NCBI GenBank assembly: GCA_900465915.1
Contig: UBKJ01000001.1
Location: 62,001 to 126,000 of the forward strand
Reading direction: 5' to 3'
Source of the DNA: Hyphomicrobiales bacterium
GTDB taxonomy: Bacteria > Pseudomonadota > Alphaproteobacteria > Rhizobiales > Rhizobiaceae
Length of the DNA: 64,000 bases
Position 1 is the first letter of the stretch. The number at the start of each line of letters is the position of its first letter. Made by a program: the position numbers and the translations under genes. Below, piece by piece: positions 23,973-33,820 of this stretch. The notes under the pieces are model-generated. The model was not told the DNA's origin. It did not search any database and was given only the letters and a program-made list of their open reading frames with translations.

Positions 23973-26351
23973 TCAGAACCGGGTCGACACGCCGAAATTG
24001 AAATTCTGCGTCTGGTCGCCGTCGGCCTTCTTGATCGGGAACGCGTAGTCGAAGCGCAGCGGACCGAAGGGCGAAGCCCACATCAGGCTGAGACCGGCCG
24101 AGGCGCGCAGCGTCTTGTCGGTGCCGAGCACGGTCTGGCCGCCCATCGTCGATTCGCCGCCATAGAGCATGGCTGCGTCGGCGAAGACCGCGCCGCGGAT
24201 GCCGAGGCTGTCCGGCAGCAGCGGCATCGGGAACTGAACTTCCGCGGTGCCGTTGAAATAGGTCGTGCCGCCCATGCCGTAGCGCGTGCCGTCCGGCGCG
24301 ATCTGGTAGGGACCGATGCCGTTGTACTTGAAGCCGCGGATGATGTCCGAGCTGTTCTTGAACAGGTCGAAGATGCGGGTTCCGTTGTCGCCGAAGCCCT
24401 TGATGTAGCCGCCGCCGCCGCTCAGCATGCCGACGATGTCGGCTTCCTGCGACAGGGTGGCGTAATAGGTCGCCTTGGCGGTCGTCTTCATGAACTTGGC
24501 GTCGCCGCCCAGGCCCGCGAATTCCTGCGAGAACTTGGCGTAGAGACCCTCATGCGGGTTCTTCATGTCGTCGATCGAATTGTAGGTCAGGCTGTAGCTG
24601 ACCGACGAACGCAGCCAAGGGCTGTGATTCGACGCGTCGATGAGAGCGCCCGGATAGTGGCCGATGCTGCTGTCGCTGAGGTCGTATTTTTCCTGGACCA
24701 GGTTGTAGGCCAGGCCGACCGTGAAATTGTCCGTGACCGGCAGGCCGAAGCGGATGGTGCCGCCCGTCTGCGCCGTGTCGTAGTCGCCGTTGACCGAATA
24801 GGAGCGGCGGAACAGGTCGAAGCCGGCCGAGACGCGATAGCCGAGGAAATAGGGCTCGGTGAAGGACAGGCCGTAATTGCGCAGATTGTCCTGGCCGGCG
24901 CCGGCGCTGATGCGCACGAACTGGCCGCGGCCGAGGAAGTTGCGCTCGGTGATCGCGCCTTCGACCTGCACGCCCGGCGTGTCGCCGCCGGTGGTGTAGC
25001 CGCCGCCGATGGAGAATTCGCCGGTCGACTTCTCGACCACGTCCACGACGAGCACGACCTGGTCCGGCTCGGAGCCGGGCGCGGTGGAGATGTTGACCGA
25101 CTGGAAGAAGTCGAGCGCCTCCAGGCGGCGCTTGGCGCGCTGCACCATGGACTGGTTGAAGGCGTCGCCTTCGTTGACGTCGAATTCGCGGCGAATCACG
25201 TAGTCGCGCGTCTTGTCGTTGCCGCGGATCTCGATGCGCTGGATATAGGCGCGCGGACCCTGGTCGACGCTGTAGACGACCGAGATCGTGTGATTCTCGA
25301 AGTCGCGGTTGCCGTGCGGCTCGACCTTGGCGAAGGCGTAGCCGGTGCTGGCGACGCTGTCGGTGATCGCGGTGACGGAATCCTCGACGTCCTTGGCGCT
25401 GTAGTGGCGGCCCGGACGGGTCTTGGCCAGATGCTCCAGCGACGGGCCGTCGACGCCCGGCACGCTGCTTTCGACGCTGATATTGCCGAAATCGTAGCGC
25501 TGGCCTTCATCGACCGTGATGGTGATGGTGTATTTGTTGGTCGCCGGATCGAGGACCGCATTGGTCGACACGATGCGGAAATCCGCATAGCCGTGATTGT
25601 AGTAGAAGCGGCGCAGCGTCTCTTCGTCGGCCTGCATGCGGCCTTCTTCGTAGACGTCGTTGCGGGTGAGCCACGACAGCGGGTTCGAGCGCTTGGTCGA
25701 GATCACGTCGCGCAGGCGGCGGCTGCCGAAGGCGCTGTTGCCGACGAAGTCGATGCTCGCGATCTTGGTGCGGTCGCCTTCGTTGATCTGGTAGACGACG
25801 TTGACGCGGCCCTGGCCGAGGTCGACCGTGCGCGCCTCGACGGTGGCGTCGCTGCGGCCGATATGGGCGTAAGCGGCCTTGATCGTTTCCTTGTCGGCCT
25901 CCATCGTGGCGGCGTCGTAGGGCGAGCGTGGCTTGAGCTGGGTGGCCTTCTGGAGGTCCGGCTCCTTGATCTTCTTGTTGCCCTGGAACAGGACGTTGTT
26001 GACGATCTCGCGCTCGCTGACCTGCACGACCAGCGCCCCGCCCGACTGGTGGATGCGCACGTCGGAGAACAGGCCCATGGCGAACAGGCGCTTGACGGCG
26101 GCGTCGATGTCGGCGCTGCTGAAGGCCTTGCCCGGACGGATGCCGATATTGTCGCGGATGGTTTCGGCGTCGACGCGCGTGTTGCCGCGCACTTCGATTC
26201 GGCTGACGACAGCCGCTTCGGCCATGTCGACGGCCACCAGAGAAACCGCGGCCGTACCCGAAGCCACAAGAGCCACCGACATGGCGAGCGCCGAGGCGGC
26301 GCCAAAGAATTTAGAACTTGCCGTCATTGGCTTTCCGAACCTTCGTTTCAT
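23973..26351 (-). CDS. bamA: outer membrane protein assembly factor BamA
   Basis: Essential core of the Bam complex that inserts beta barrels into the outer membrane. From the ATG at 26351 (GGGGACAG upstream) it has 792 residues: a signal peptide (ASALAMSVALVASGTAAVSL...), five POTRA domains (starting SRIEVRGNTRVDAETIRD, last about 345-425), and a 16-stranded barrel (Bac_surface_Ag) with the lid-loop IIRGFKYNG motif near 655 and terminal aromatic F. Alternative in-frame starts at 26393 and 26327 differ only around the signal peptide. It lies between rseP and lpxD, as expected. Confidence 0.96.
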   Translation of the reverse strand: MKRRFGKPMTASSKFFGAASALAMSVALVASGTAAVSLVAVDMAEAAVVSRIEVRGNTRVDAETIRDNIGIRPGKAFSSADIDAAVKRLFAMGLFSDVRIHQSGGALVVQVSEREIVNNVLFQGNKKIKEPDLQKATQLKPRSPYDAATMEADKETIKAAYAHIGRSDATVEARTVDLGQGRVNVVYQINEGDRTKIASIDFVGNSAFGSRRLRDVISTKRSNPLSWLTRNDVYEEGRMQADEETLRRFYYNHGYADFRIVSTNAVLDPATNKYTITITVDEGQRYDFGNISVESSVPGVDGPSLEHLAKTRPGRHYSAKDVEDSVTAITDSVASTGYAFAKVEPHGNRDFENHTISVVYSVDQGPRAYIQRIEIRGNDKTRDYVIRREFDVNEGDAFNQSMVQRAKRRLEALDFFQSVNISTAPGSEPDQVVLVVDVVEKSTGEFSIGGGYTTGGDTPGVQVEGAITERNFLGRGQFVRISAGAGQDNLRNYGLSFTEPYFLGYRVSAGFDLFRRSYSVNGDYDTAQTGGTIRFGLPVTDNFTVGLAYNLVQEKYDLSDSSIGHYPGALIDASNHSPWLRSSVSYSLTYNSIDDMKNPHEGLYAKFSQEFAGLGGDAKFMKTTAKATYYATLSQEADIVGMLSGGGGYIKGFGDNGTRIFDLFKNSSDIIRGFKYNGIGPYQIAPDGTRYGMGGTTYFNGTAEVQFPMPLLPDSLGIRGAVFADAAMLYGGESTMGGQTVLGTDKTLRASAGLSLMWASPFGPLRFDYAFPIKKADGDQTQNFNFGVSTRF

Positions 26352-26576
26352 TCTGTCCCCGGATCGCTCCGGAAAAGCGCCCGTATGTCCCAACCGTCAT
26401 ACCCGGTTTTTCCATACAAGCAAGCGTCGCCGTTAAATTCTGTTTACTTAACCAAGGAGCGTGGCGCCCGCGCCACGCAAATCAAGCGCTTATGGTAAAC
26501 AGATCGCTTAGCTTTCCCGAACCGCGGCTCCATTGTTCACTTCTGTTTAACGTCTGGGCGCGCTGCGGCGCCCGGT

Positions 26577-27716
26577 TTAGCAGGCGAAAAGATCGTTGAA
26601 AAGCACGAAGCCCATGAAAGCGAGCACCAATAGGAAGCCCGCGCGATAGACGAATTCCTGCATGCGCGGCGACACCGGCCCGCCCTTTATAGCCTCGACC
26701 GCGTAGAAAACCAGATGCCCGCCGTCGAGCGGCGGCAGCGGAAACAGGTTGAGAATCCCGATCCCCACCGACAGCATCGCCATCAGTTGCACCAGCCAGT
26801 CGAATCCCTGGCTCGCCGCCTTGCCGGCCATGTTGGCGATCTTGACCGGGCCGCCGAGCTGGCACTTGTCCTCGCGCCCGGCGGCGAGGCGCTGGAAGAA
26901 CTCGCCCGTCCGCGCGATGATGAAGCCGGTCTCCTTGACCGCCTGCCCCACCGATTCGAGCGGGCCGTATTCGACCCGGCGGAAATTGCCCACCGCCTGC
27001 GTCGTCTCCACCCCGATCGCGCCCATGGTGATCTTGTTGCCGAGCGGATCGGTGCGCTCCACCGTGGCGGGCGTCGCCTGCAGGTCGACCAGCTTGCCGT
27101 CGCGCTCGACGGTGAAGCGCAGCCTGTCGCCGGCCCGGCCGGAGACGATGCGCTGCACGTCGGCGAAGGTGGCGGTCTTCTCGCCGTCGACGCTGACGAA
27201 ACGGTCGCCGGGCTGGAAGCCGGCCGCCGCCGCCGGGCTGCCCGGCTGCACGGCGGCGATCAGCGGATCGGCGATCTGCTGGCCGTAAAGCGCGAAGAAG
27301 ACGCTGAAGATGACGACGGTGAGCACGATATTGGCGGCCGGCCCGGCGAACACGGTCAGCGCCCGCTTCCACACCGGCTGCACGTGGAAGGCGCGGCCGC
27401 GATCGGCCTCGCTCAGCGCCGAATTGTCGACGCCGACCGGCGAGCTGGTGCCGCTTTCGTCGCCGACGAACTTGACGTAGCCGCCGAGCGGGATCGCCGA
27501 CAGCTTCCAGCGCGTGCCGCGCCGGTCGGTGAAGCCGATCAGCTCCGGCCCGAACCCGATGGAGAAAGCGGTCGCGCCGATGCCGCACCAGCGCCCGACC
27601 AGATAGTGGCCCATCTCATGGACGAAGACCACCACCGTCAGCACGAAGAGAAACGGAACGATGGTCCCGACCAGAAGGCTTTCGCCGCCGAAGAAAAGGC
27701 TCAGAGCCTCGTGCAA
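26577..27716 (-). CDS. rseP: RIP metalloprotease RseP (site-2 protease)
   Basis: Intramembrane zinc protease that cleaves anti-sigma factors and signal-peptide remnants. The 379-residue protein has the zinc motif VVFVHEMGHYL in its first helix, GYVKFVGD, a PDZ region (AVQPGSPAAAAGFQPGDRFVSVDG, described from about residue 150) and the second zinc motif NLFPLPPLDGGHL near 315. The start is a TTG at 27716 with GGGAG at ideal spacing (encoded M-H-E-A-L-S-L-F-F). No ATG gives the conserved N terminus, and the long upstream open frame runs antisense-like through cdsA. Confidence 0.94.
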   Translation of the reverse strand: MHEALSLFFGGESLLVGTIVPFLFVLTVVVFVHEMGHYLVGRWCGIGATAFSIGFGPELIGFTDRRGTRWKLSAIPLGGYVKFVGDESGTSSPVGVDNSALSEADRGRAFHVQPVWKRALTVFAGPAANIVLTVVIFSVFFALYGQQIADPLIAAVQPGSPAAAAGFQPGDRFVSVDGEKTATFADVQRIVSGRAGDRLRFTVERDGKLVDLQATPATVERTDPLGNKITMGAIGVETTQAVGNFRRVEYGPLESVGQAVKETGFIIARTGEFFQRLAAGREDKCQLGGPVKIANMAGKAASQGFDWLVQLMAMLSVGIGILNLFPLPPLDGGHLVFYAVEAIKGGPVSPRMQEFVYRAGFLLVLAFMGFVLFNDLFAC

Positions 27717-27736
27717 ATCATATCTCCCGCAATGCG

Positions 27737-28549
27737 TCAGAAACTGAAGAAGAGCGCGGCCGGAACGTCCGGCCCGGCGACGGCGGCCCCGAAGAGGTAC
27801 AGAAAGGCGGCCGCCGCGACAAGCCCGTCCACGCGGTCGAGCACGCCGCCATGGCCCGGCAGCAGCGCCCCGGAATCCTTGGCGCCGAAGCGGCGCTTGA
27901 CCCATGATTCGGCGAGGTCGCCCGCCTGCGACACCACCGACAGCGCCACGGCCAGAAGCGGGATCGCCGCGCCGCCGGAGCCGCGCGTCAGCGCCGCCAC
28001 GAAAAGCCCGCCGGCCACCGCCGCGGCCACGCCGCCGATCGCGCCCGACCAGGTCTTGTTGGGCGAGAAGCGCGGCGCGAGCTTCGGCCCGCCCAGCGCG
28101 CGGCCGTTGAAATAGGCCGCGATGTCCGTCGCCCAGACGGTGGCGAACAGGAAGGTGATGGCGGTGACGCCGAACTGCTCGTCGCCGCGCAAGAGCGCCA
28201 GCGCCGCGGCCGAGAAGCCGCAATAAAGGAGCCCGCCCGCCGCCCAGCCGCGCCCGTCTTTCCATTGCGTGACGAGCAGCACCAGCGTTCCCGCGACGAG
28301 CACGCCGATGGTTTCGAGCGCCGGCGCGTCGAAGGCGAGGAAGCCGAAGGTCAGGACCAGCCAGGCCCAGCCGAAGGCGCGCGAAAAGCCGGTCTGGCGC
28401 GCGGCGGTGAGGCCGCTCCATTCGTAGAACATCGCCAGCCCGATCAGGATCGAGAACAGCCGGAACGGCAAACCGCCCAGCGCCGTCATCAGCAGGGCCA
28501 GCGCGCCCAGGACGACAGCGGTGAGGATTCGGGTCTGGAGATTGGACAT
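27737..28549 (-). CDS. cdsA: phosphatidate cytidylyltransferase
   Basis: Makes CDP-diacylglycerol from phosphatidate and CTP in the inner membrane, the branch point of phospholipid synthesis. The 270-residue polytopic protein ends with the CDS signature SWVKRRFGAKDSG...LPGHGGVLDRVDG (about 215-240), containing the metal-binding aspartates. About seven to eight hydrophobic segments are visible. It lies between uppS and rseP. Confidence 0.96.
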   Translation of the reverse strand: MSNLQTRILTAVVLGALALLMTALGGLPFRLFSILIGLAMFYEWSGLTAARQTGFSRAFGWAWLVLTFGFLAFDAPALETIGVLVAGTLVLLVTQWKDGRGWAAGGLLYCGFSAAALALLRGDEQFGVTAITFLFATVWATDIAAYFNGRALGGPKLAPRFSPNKTWSGAIGGVAAAVAGGLFVAALTRGSGGAAIPLLAVALSVVSQAGDLAESWVKRRFGAKDSGALLPGHGGVLDRVDGLVAAAAFLYLFGAAVAGPDVPAALFFSF

Positions 28550-28570
28550 CGCGGCTTTTTTCGTCGCGCG

Positions 28571-29326
28571 TCAGACGCGCGCTCCCGTGGGGGTGGGGTC
28601 GGCCTCGCCTTCGCAAAGCGTGTGGGGCTCGACGCCGCCGAAGCGGCGCTCGCGCCGGCGGAACGCCTCATAGGCCGCGTCGAGATGCGCGGCGCGGAAA
28701 TCCGGCCACAGGTCGGGCAGGAACAGGAATTCGGCGTAGGCCGCCTGCCACAGGAGGAAATTGGACAGCCGCATCTCGCCGCTGGTGCGGATGATGAGGT
28801 CGGGGTCGGGCATGCCCGCCGTGTCCAGATTGGCGGAGATCAGCTCGGCCGAGATCGAGGCCGGGTCGAGCCGGCCCGCCGCCACGTCCGCGGCCAGCCG
28901 CCGCGCCGCGCGCACGATCTCGTCGCGCGCGCCATAATTGAACGCGATCACCAGATTGAGCCCGGTGTTGCGGAAGGTCAGCGTCTCGGCCTCGGTCAAA
29001 AGCGCCGCCACGTCCTTCGCCAGCCCCTCGCGCTCGCCGATGACGTGCACGCGCACATTGTTGCGGTGCAATTCGGCGAGGTCGCGGCGGATGAAGATCT
29101 TGAGCAGGCCCAGGAGGTCGCGCACCTCGCCGTCGGGCCGCGACCAGTTCTCCGAGGAGAAGGCGAACAGGGTCAGGTAGCCGAGGCCTCGGTCGCTCGC
29201 CGCGCGGATCGTCTCGCGCAGGGCCTCGACGCCGGCGCGATGACCGGCGGCGCGCGGCAGGCCGCGCGCCTTGGCCCAACGTCCATTGCCATCCATGATG
29301 ATGGCGATATGGCGCGGATCCGACAT
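28571..29326 (-). CDS. uppS: undecaprenyl diphosphate synthase (isoprenyl transferase)
   Basis: Cis-prenyltransferase making the undecaprenyl carrier lipid for peptidoglycan and O-antigen. The 251 residues show [19 protein letters not shown] with the catalytic Asp (about 11-29), the [14 protein letters not shown] helix, [14 protein letters not shown], and the C-terminal [21 protein letters not shown] signature. Short upstream spacing from frr suggests co-transcription. Confidence 0.97.
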   Translation of the reverse strand: MSDPRHIAIIMDGNGRWAKARGLPRAAGHRAGVEALRETIRAASDRGLGYLTLFAFSSENWSRPDGEVRDLLGLLKIFIRRDLAELHRNNVRVHVIGEREGLAKDVAALLTEAETLTFRNTGLNLVIAFNYGARDEIVRAARRLAADVAAGRLDPASISAELISANLDTAGMPDPDLIIRTSGEMRLSNFLLWQAAYAEFLFLPDLWPDFRAAHLDAAYEAFRRRERRFGGVEPHTLCEGEADPTPTGARV

Positions 29327-29356
29327 GAAGACGCTCTCCTCCGGCGACCAGCAGGC

Positions 29357-29917
29357 CTAGACCTGCATGATCTCCCCTTCCTTGGCCGCGACGATCTTGT
29401 CCATCTCGGCGATGGTGTCGTCGGTCAGCTTCTGCACCTTTTCGGACTGGACGCGGCTTTCGTCCTGGCTGATGGCGCTGTCCTTCTCCAGCTTCTTGAG
29501 CTGGTCCATGCCGTCGCGGCGCACGTGGCGGGCGGCGATGCGGCCCTGCTCGGCGTATTGATGCGCGATCTTGACCAGCTCCTTGCGGCGCTGCTCGTTC
29601 AACTCCGGCAGCGGGATGCGCAACGTCATGCCGTCGGTGATCGGATTGAGGCCGAGGCCGGAATCGCGGATGGCGCGCTCGACGGCGCCGACCATGCTCT
29701 TGTCCCAGACCGAAACCGACAGCATGCGCGATTCCGGCACCGTGATGTTGGCGACCTGGTTGATCGGCATGGTCGCGCCATAGGCCTCGATGGTGATCGG
29801 CTCCAGGAGGCTCGCGGAGGCGCGGCCGGTGCGCAGGCCGTTCAGGTCGTGCTTCAGCGCGCCGATGGCGCCTTCCATGCGGCGTTTCAGGTCGTTGAGG
29901 TCAAAAGCGTCGCTCAT
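29357..29917 (-). CDS. frr: ribosome recycling factor
   Basis: Splits post-termination ribosomes together with EF-G. The 186-residue two-domain protein shows [70 protein letters not shown] and the C-terminal coiled helix. Length and sequence are standard. It follows pyrH by 36 bases. Confidence 0.98.
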   Translation of the reverse strand: MSDAFDLNDLKRRMEGAIGALKHDLNGLRTGRASASLLEPITIEAYGATMPINQVANITVPESRMLSVSVWDKSMVGAVERAIRDSGLGLNPITDGMTLRIPLPELNEQRRKELVKIAHQYAEQGRIAARHVRRDGMDQLKKLEKDSAISQDESRVQSEKVQKLTDDTIAEMDKIVAAKEGEIMQV

Positions 29918-29953
29918 GCAATTTTCTCCTTCGATGCGCGGCGGGGCGGACGA

Positions 29954-30676
29954 TCAGTTGTCGGAAACGATCGTGCAGCGTCCCTCGCCTTGCAGAATTG
30001 CGGCCAGGCCGCCGTCTTCGTGGATGGAATAGACTATTATCGGAATGTTGTTCTCGCGCGCAAGGGCGACGGCGGCGGTGTCCATCACCGCGAGGCCGCG
30101 ATCGAGCACGTCCTTGTGGGTGAGCCGGTCGAAGCGCGTGGCCGTCGGGTCCTTCTTGGGGTCGGCGGAATAGATGCCGTCGACCTGCGTGCCCTTGAGA
30201 AGCGCGTCGGCGCCGATCTCGGCCGCCCGCAGCGCGGCGGCGGAATCGGTGGTGAAGAACGGGTTGCCCGTGCCGCCGGCGAAGATCACCACCTTGCCCT
30301 CGTCCATATAGGCGGTGGCCTTGCGCTGCGAGAAGCTCTCGCAGATCTCCGGCATGGGGACGGCCGACAGCACTTCGGTGTCGACGCCGAGCTTGTGCAG
30401 CGAGGTGCGCAACGCCAGCGAGTTGATGACGGTGGCGAGCATGCCCATATGGTCGCCGGTGACGCGGTCGCCGCCCTTGGAGGCCACCGCCACGCCGCGG
30501 AAGATGTTGCCGCCGCCGATCACCACGCCCACTTCCACGCCCAGCGCCCGCGCTTCCTTGATGTCGCGGGCGATACGGTCGGCCACCGACACGTCGATGC
30601 CGAAGCCCTGGTCGCCCATCAGCGCCTCGCCGGATGCTTTCAGAAGAACGCGCTTGAAGGCGGGCTTGCCGGACAT
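29954..30676 (-). CDS. pyrH: UMP kinase
   Basis: Phosphorylates UMP to UDP; hexameric amino-acid-kinase fold. From the ATG at 30676 (GGAG upstream) it has 240 residues with KRVLLKASGEALMGDQGFGID (split after the ATP-binding GEAL), VGVVIGGGNIFRG, GDHMGMLATVINSLAL, and AGGTGNPFFTTDSAAALRA. An in-frame start 15 codons upstream adds a non-conserved segment. Part of the rpsB-tsf-pyrH-frr group, although hairpins separate it from tsf. Confidence 0.97.
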   Translation of the reverse strand: MSGKPAFKRVLLKASGEALMGDQGFGIDVSVADRIARDIKEARALGVEVGVVIGGGNIFRGVAVASKGGDRVTGDHMGMLATVINSLALRTSLHKLGVDTEVLSAVPMPEICESFSQRKATAYMDEGKVVIFAGGTGNPFFTTDSAAALRAAEIGADALLKGTQVDGIYSADPKKDPTATRFDRLTHKDVLDRGLAVMDTAAVALARENNIPIIVYSIHEDGGLAAILQGEGRCTIVSDN

Positions 30677-30724
30677 GAGATTCTCCGCGGACTGGAACAC
30701 GATTGCTTCGTTGCGATACACGAA

Positions 30725-30750
30725 GGGCGCCGCGTTGTCACGCGGCGCCC
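30725..30750 (-). terminator. strong hairpin between tsf and pyrH
   Basis: A 10-bp GC-only stem GGGCGCCGCG/CGCGGCGCCC with a six-base loop. On the minus strand it is followed only by TTCG, so it may be a weak or partial terminator that lowers read-through from tsf into pyrH. Confidence 0.4.
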
Positions 30751-30780
30751 TCCAAAATCAAAAGCCTTTTGGCCAAGTTG

Positions 30781-30846
30781 GCGACTTTTCGCGATTCCTC
30801 CCCTGAGGGATGATCTCGTCCGAAAAGTCTGCGACTTTTCGGGATT
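30781..30846. repeat. small palindromic intergenic repeat abutting tsf
   Basis: The 11-mer GCGACTTTTCG occurs at 30781-30791 and again at 30831-30841. The second copy is half of a 10-bp perfect inverted repeat CCGAAAAGTC/GACTTTTCGG (30820-30842, three-base loop) that touches the tsf stop codon. Short palindromes of this type are scattered between genes in many rhizobial chromosomes; here it may act as the tsf 3' structure. Confidence 0.5.
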
Positions 30847-31762
30847 ATCCCTTGGCGGCCGCAGCCACTTCGGCGGCGAAGTCGGATTCTTCCTTCTCGA
30901 TGCCCTCGCCCAGCGCCACGCGCACGAAGCCCGTGATCTTGGCCGGCGCGCCGATCGCCTTCTCGGCTTCCTTGAGCGCGGCCTCGACGGTCTGGTCGGG
31001 GTTCATGACGAAGGCCTGCGACAGGAGCACGACTTCCTCGTAGAACTTGCGCATGCGGCCTTCCACCATCTTCTCGATGATGTTCTCCGGCTTGCCGGAC
31101 TGGCGGGCCTGGTCGGAGAAGATCGCCTTCTCGCGCTCGGCGGCGGCCGGATCGACGTCGCCGGCGGTCAGCGCCAGCGGGTTGACGGCGGCGACGTGCA
31201 TGGCGACCTGGCGGCCGAAGGCCTGCGCCGCGTCCTTGTCGCCGGCGGTCTCGACCGCGACGAGCACGCCGAGCTTGCCGAGGCCGTCGGAGACGCCGTT
31301 ATGCACATAGGTGGCGACGACGCCCTGCGGGACCGACAGCGCGGCCGAGCGGCGGAAGCCGATGTTCTCGCCGATGGTGCCGACCGCGTCCTTGAGGGTC
31401 TCGGTCACGGACTTGCCGTCGACCGGGGCGGCGGCGACCGCCTCGGTCGAGCCGTCGGTGCCGAGAGCGGCCTGGGCCACCTTGCGCACGAGGTCCTGGA
31501 AGGCGTCGTTGCGGGCGACGAAGTCGGTCTCGGAATTGACTTCCACCACCACGGCCTTGTCGCCGGTGGAGGCCACGCCCACCAGGCCTTCGGCGGCGGT
31601 GCGGCCGGCCTTCTTGTCGGCCTTGGCGATGCCCTTCTTGCGCAGCCAGTCCACGGCGGCTTCGACGTCGCCGTTGGTTTCGGCCAGCGCCGCCTTGCAG
31701 TCCATCATGCCGGCGCCGGTGAGGTCGCGGAGTTCTTTAACCTGAGATGCGGAAATGCTCAT
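30845..31762 (-). CDS. tsf: translation elongation factor Ts
   Basis: Nucleotide exchange factor for EF-Tu. The 305 residues begin with a UBA-like domain ([26 protein letters not shown]) and show [17 protein letters not shown], then two core subdomains and [19 protein letters not shown] sequence (here [16 protein letters not shown]). The ATG at 31762 follows AAAGGCGA; an upstream start adds five residues. It is downstream of rpsB, as almost universally. Confidence 0.97.
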   Translation of the reverse strand: MSISASQVKELRDLTGAGMMDCKAALAETNGDVEAAVDWLRKKGIAKADKKAGRTAAEGLVGVASTGDKAVVVEVNSETDFVARNDAFQDLVRKVAQAALGTDGSTEAVAAAPVDGKSVTETLKDAVGTIGENIGFRRSAALSVPQGVVATYVHNGVSDGLGKLGVLVAVETAGDKDAAQAFGRQVAMHVAAVNPLALTAGDVDPAAAEREKAIFSDQARQSGKPENIIEKMVEGRMRKFYEEVVLLSQAFVMNPDQTVEAALKEAEKAIGAPAKITGFVRVALGEGIEKEESDFAAEVAAAAKG

Positions 31763-31848
31763 TGGATCGCCTTTCATAAAAGCGAAGGCGCACCCAAGAC
31801 GTGCGCCAACTTTGATTCGACGCCGAGGCGCCGGAATGAAGCGAAATT

Positions 31849-31872
31849 ATCCATCCGCCGTGACGGATGGAT
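31849..31872 (-). terminator. hairpin in the rpsB-tsf spacer
   Basis: A 9-bp inverted repeat ATCCATCCG/CGGATGGAT with a six-base loop lies 20 bases past the rpsB stop, followed on the minus strand by AATTTCGC. A second, weaker stem (GGCGCAC/GTGCGCC) lies nearer tsf. An rpsB-tsf attenuating structure is known in other bacteria; function here is inferred. Confidence 0.4.
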
Positions 31873-31891
31873 GAATTCGGAAGGACGCGTC

Positions 31892-32662
31892 TTACGCGCC
31901 CGTGGCCGGGGTCTCGAGCGCCGGCTCGACCGGGGCTTCGGCCTGGGCGCCGATGTCCACGCCCATCGCGCCCTGCTGGCGGGCGATGCCGTCGATGGCG
32001 GCGCGGGCGATCAGGTCGCAATAGAGGGCGATGGCGCGCGAGGCGTCGTCGTTGCCCGGGATCGGATAGTCGATCTGGTCGGGATCGCAGTTCGAGTCGA
32101 TCACGGCCACCACCGGGATGCCGAGACGCTTGGCTTCCTGGATGGCGATCGCTTCCTTATTGGTGTCGATGATGAACATCAGGTCGGGAACCGAGCCCAT
32201 GTCCTTGATGCCGCCCAGCGCGCGGTCGAGCTTCTCGCGCTCACGCTCGAGGTTCAGGCGCTCCTTCTTGGTGAAGCCCTGGGCTTCGCCGGAGAGCAGC
32301 TCGTCGAGCTTGCGCAGGCGCTGGATCGAATTGGAGATGGTCTTCCAGTTGGTCATCATGCCGCCGAGCCAGCGGGCGTTGACGTAATACTGGGCCGAGC
32401 GGGCGGCGGCGTCGGCGATGATGTCCGAGGCCTGGCGCTTGGTGCCGACGAAGAGCACGCGGCCGCCGCGGGCGACGGTGTCCGAGACGACCTTCAGCGC
32501 GCCGTGCAGCAGCGGAACGGTCTGGGACAGGTCGAGAATGTGGATGTTGTTGCGCTCGCCATAGATGAAGGGCGCCATCTTCGGGTTCCAGCGATGGGTC
32601 TGGTGGCCGAAGTGAACGCCAGCTTCCAGAAGCTGGCGCATGCTGAAATCAGGCAATGCCAT
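31892..32662 (-). CDS. rpsB: 30S ribosomal protein S2
   Basis: Small-subunit protein S2. The 256-residue sequence shows [99 protein letters not shown] and [11 protein letters not shown] short acidic Ala/Glu/Pro tail ([20 protein letters not shown]) follows, as seen in alphaproteobacteria. The ATG at 32662 has AAAGGAAA upstream. First gene of the translation/envelope cluster; its promoter should lie in 32663-32825. Confidence 0.98.
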   Translation of the reverse strand: MALPDFSMRQLLEAGVHFGHQTHRWNPKMAPFIYGERNNIHILDLSQTVPLLHGALKVVSDTVARGGRVLFVGTKRQASDIIADAAARSAQYYVNARWLGGMMTNWKTISNSIQRLRKLDELLSGEAQGFTKKERLNLEREREKLDRALGGIKDMGSVPDLMFIIDTNKEAIAIQEAKRLGIPVVAVIDSNCDPDQIDYPIPGNDDASRAIALYCDLIARAAIDGIARQQGAMGVDIGAQAEAPVEPALETPATGA

Positions 32663-32825
32663 CTTTATTTTCCTTTCCGGTTGAACCTCCACGGGCTGAG
32701 GCGATCGCTCGCCACCGGAGGTCTTGAACGGATTTCTCCCGGCCAAAACCCAATCCCGTGTGTGGAATAGGCGCGTCGTTACCCGATCGCGTCCGCAATT
32801 GCAAGCCCGCCCGAGACTATCGAGC

Positions 32826-33677
32826 CTATTTCGCGGCGGCCTTGCAGGCGGCCTTGGCCTTGCCGTCGTCGAAGACGTCCAGCTTGACCAGCTTGCCGTG
32901 CATGGCGAAGTCGCCGTAATCCATGGTCAGGTCGCGGGTGACGCCGTTGGGATAGAGCTTGAAGTTGATGCGATAGATCGGCAGGCCGTCCTGCTTTTCC
33001 TTGTCGTCGAAATAGGCGATCGTCACCGGCCAGACCTGCTCGCCGCCGAGCTTGCCCATCACCTTGGTCTCCTCGTCGGGCGCGTTCTCCTGCTTGCCCA
33101 CCACCACCGTGGTGGCGACGACGCGGTCGGCGTCCTCGGAGGCGTCGTAGAGGCTGGTCTGGTAGAATTTCTCGCCCGCCTGCGCCTTGCCGATCAGCTC
33201 CTCCATATGGGCGGTGGGAAACTGCGTCGGGCGCAGCTCCAGCTTGTTCTCCTTGGGCTTGACCAGCGTCACAATCGTCTTGCCGCCCTCGAGCCGCGCG
33301 TCGCCGCGCACCTCCTTGGCCAGCTCCTTATCGACGAAGGTCTTGTTGACGAAGCGGAAGCTCTTGCCGTCGCCCTCCTCGAAGGTGGTGGTCTGCTGGT
33401 CGGTCAGGCGCTGCGGCTGCTCGTCCATGTCGATGCGGGTGACGAAGCGGAAATTGGTGGTGTAGCCCTCGCAGGGCGAGCCGTTGAACTCGTAGACCAT
33501 GCGCCCCGCCAGCCCGCTGATGCCGGATTTCTCGTCGGCGCGGTCGAGCGTGAGATCGTAGACGGCGCGATGCGCGGCCAGCGTCACCGTGGAGGCGGCC
33601 TCGGCCGGACCGCAAAGATTCGCTCCCAGCCCGAGGGCCATGCCCCCCGCCGCCGCCACGATACCGAAAAAACGCAT
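32826..33677 (-). CDS. eipB: EipB-family (DUF1849) periplasmic cell-envelope integrity protein
   Basis: Matches the EipB family described in Brucella as a periplasmic beta-spiral protein needed for envelope integrity. The 283-residue protein has a signal peptide ([20 protein letters not shown], cleavage near GPAEA-A). The hallmark segments are [85 protein letters not shown] and [16 protein letters not shown]. Two mature cysteines, in SPCEGY and near the C terminus (KAACKAAAK), correspond to the conserved disulfide pair of the family. The ATG at 33677 has GGGAG upstream. Divergent from ridA. Confidence 0.9.
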   Translation of the reverse strand: MRFFGIVAAAGGMALGLGANLCGPAEAASTVTLAAHRAVYDLTLDRADEKSGISGLAGRMVYEFNGSPCEGYTTNFRFVTRIDMDEQPQRLTDQQTTTFEEGDGKSFRFVNKTFVDKELAKEVRGDARLEGGKTIVTLVKPKENKLELRPTQFPTAHMEELIGKAQAGEKFYQTSLYDASEDADRVVATTVVVGKQENAPDEETKVMGKLGGEQVWPVTIAYFDDKEKQDGLPIYRINFKLYPNGVTRDLTMDYGDFAMHGKLVKLDVFDDGKAKAACKAAAK

Positions 33678-33820
33678 GCTGAATCTCCCGCTGAGTTGAT
33701 CGCCATGATAAAAAAACTCGTGGCGGAAGCGAGGCAAAAAACGCACCCTTCCCAAAAGCGTCGACGATTCTCTTTATGAGGCGATTGGCGGAAGCCTTTA
33801 TAAAAGCAAGGATGAATGCA

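Noticed and set aside
26459..26478. GCGTGGCG/CGCCACGC hairpin between rseP and bamA
   Set aside because: No T-run follows on the minus strand, so it is not supported as an intrinsic terminator; it may just be a GC-rich inverted repeat.
22863..26498. 1211-codon open frame on the plus strand, antisense to lpxD and bamA
   Set aside because: It has low-complexity Ala/Arg/Asp-rich translation, follows the third-codon GC pattern of the minus-strand genes, lacks a ribosome site and shows no family motif. It is a high-GC shadow frame.
28265..32770. 1501-codon open frame on the plus strand opposite cdsA to rpsB
   Set aside because: It covers six recognised minus-strand genes; its translation is Arg/Asp/His-rich and motif-free, as expected for an antisense shadow in GC-rich DNA.
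32663..32825. Riboswitch or S2-binding leader upstream of rpsB
   Set aside because: The spacer is long enough for a leader, but I could not recognise a conserved fold by eye.
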